Shown piece by piece: positions 32,083-32,172 of a stretch of 32,172 nucleotides of DNA. Every line of letters starts with the position of its first letter. Within the stretch, counting starts at the first letter, position 1. This DNA comes from Arthrobacter sp. (GTDB lineage Bacteria; Actinomycetota; Actinomycetes; Actinomycetales; Micrococcaceae). Both the position numbers and the translations under genes were made by a program. Below the pieces are notes generated by a model, which saw nothing but the letters and a program-made list of their open reading frames with translations, ran no database searches and had not been told where the DNA came from. The stretch is taken from positions 1 to 32,172 of the forward strand of contig NZ_JAPSHV010000021.1 of NCBI RefSeq assembly GCF_031179385.1, read 5' to 3'.

Positions 32083-32172
32083 AAGATCAAGAGACTCCAT
32101 TGACTGAAGACGCCACCCTGTCGGTCGTCCTTGCCGGCGGGGGTACCGCCGGGCACATCAGCCCCCTGCTCG
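32079..32172 (+). CDS. murG: UDP-GlcNAc:lipid I transferase MurG (3'-truncated by the window edge)
   Basis: Only the first 31 codons are present. ATG 32079 overlaps the ftsW stop (ATGA), and the peptide after ~14 residues reads LSVVLAGGGTAGHISPLL, the glycine-rich N-terminal nucleotide-sugar and lipid-binding motif of MurG (GGGTAGHI). MurG adds GlcNAc to lipid I to make lipid II. An in-frame TTG at 32100 is a weaker alternative start. The position after ftsW is the usual dcw order. Confidence 0.9.
   Translation, partial: MKDQETPLTEDATLSVVLAGGGTAGHISPLL

Noticed and set aside
1-32172. Mobile element, prophage, CRISPR array, tRNA or rRNA
   Set aside because: No transposase, integrase, phage gene, regularly spaced short repeat or RNA-gene structure was recognised. 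Gene order matches conserved actinobacterial core.

Overview
The window is 32 kb of a G+C-rich actinobacterial chromosome, most likely from the Micrococcaceae (Arthrobacter-like). Support comes from a mycothione reductase (mycothiol is restricted to Actinobacteria), a MurE whose specificity motif is not the meso-DAP type, an Rv2175c-type regulator, and a gene order (fadD, acyltransferase, aroG, pknL, Rv2175c-like, idsA, DUF3040, mraZ-rsmH-ftsL-ftsI-murEF-mraY-murD-ftsW-murG) that parallels the Rv2150-Rv2187 region of Mycobacterium tuberculosis. No rRNA, tRNA, CRISPR array, insertion sequence or prophage was seen. This is core chromosome rather than an island.

Region 1 (1-10.4 kb) holds metabolic genes: pyruvate carboxylase (5' end outside the window), a MinD/ParA-like ATPase with a long disordered N-terminus, and mycothione reductase, all on +; then a long-chain acyl-CoA ligase on -, a ROK glucokinase on +, and a translationally coupled esterase/membrane-protein pair on -.

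Region 2 (10.5-20.5 kb) holds a PlsC acyltransferase and class II DAHP synthase (+), a PASTA Ser/Thr kinase at the pknL position (-), a four-LysM lytic transglycosylase (-), an Rv2175c-like DNA-binding protein (+), a polyprenyl diphosphate synthase (-), DNA polymerase IV (+) and a DUF3040 membrane protein (+). Several of these starts look leaderless: a TAnnnT -10 hexamer ends 6-7 nt before the start codon.

Region 3 (20.6-32.2 kb) is the division and cell-wall (dcw) cluster, all on +: mraZ, rsmH, ftsL, ftsI, murE, murF, mraY, murD, ftsW and the first 94 nt of murG. Many junctions overlap by 1-4 nt, which indicates one translationally coupled operon. MraZ-type repeats overlap the mraZ promoter. 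The 230-nt mraZ-rsmH gap is the most interesting non-coding stretch. It carries a near-perfect 12-bp direct repeat, a possible 11-codon proline-rich leader ORF with a good Shine-Dalgarno sequence, and a hairpin resembling the actinobacterial mraW RNA motif. The hairpin loop is perfectly complementary over 6 nt to the rsmH Shine-Dalgarno sequence, and the leader ORF stops inside the hairpin's 5' arm. Together these suggest a translation-controlled switch for the cell-wall operon; this is a hypothesis from sequence alone.

Functionally, regions 2 and 3 join lipid-carrier supply (polyprenyl synthase), peptidoglycan precursor synthesis (murE, F, D, G and mraY), septal polymerisation (ftsW, ftsI, ftsL), wall remodelling (LysM transglycosylase) and wall sensing (PASTA kinase with a possible DNA-binding substrate).
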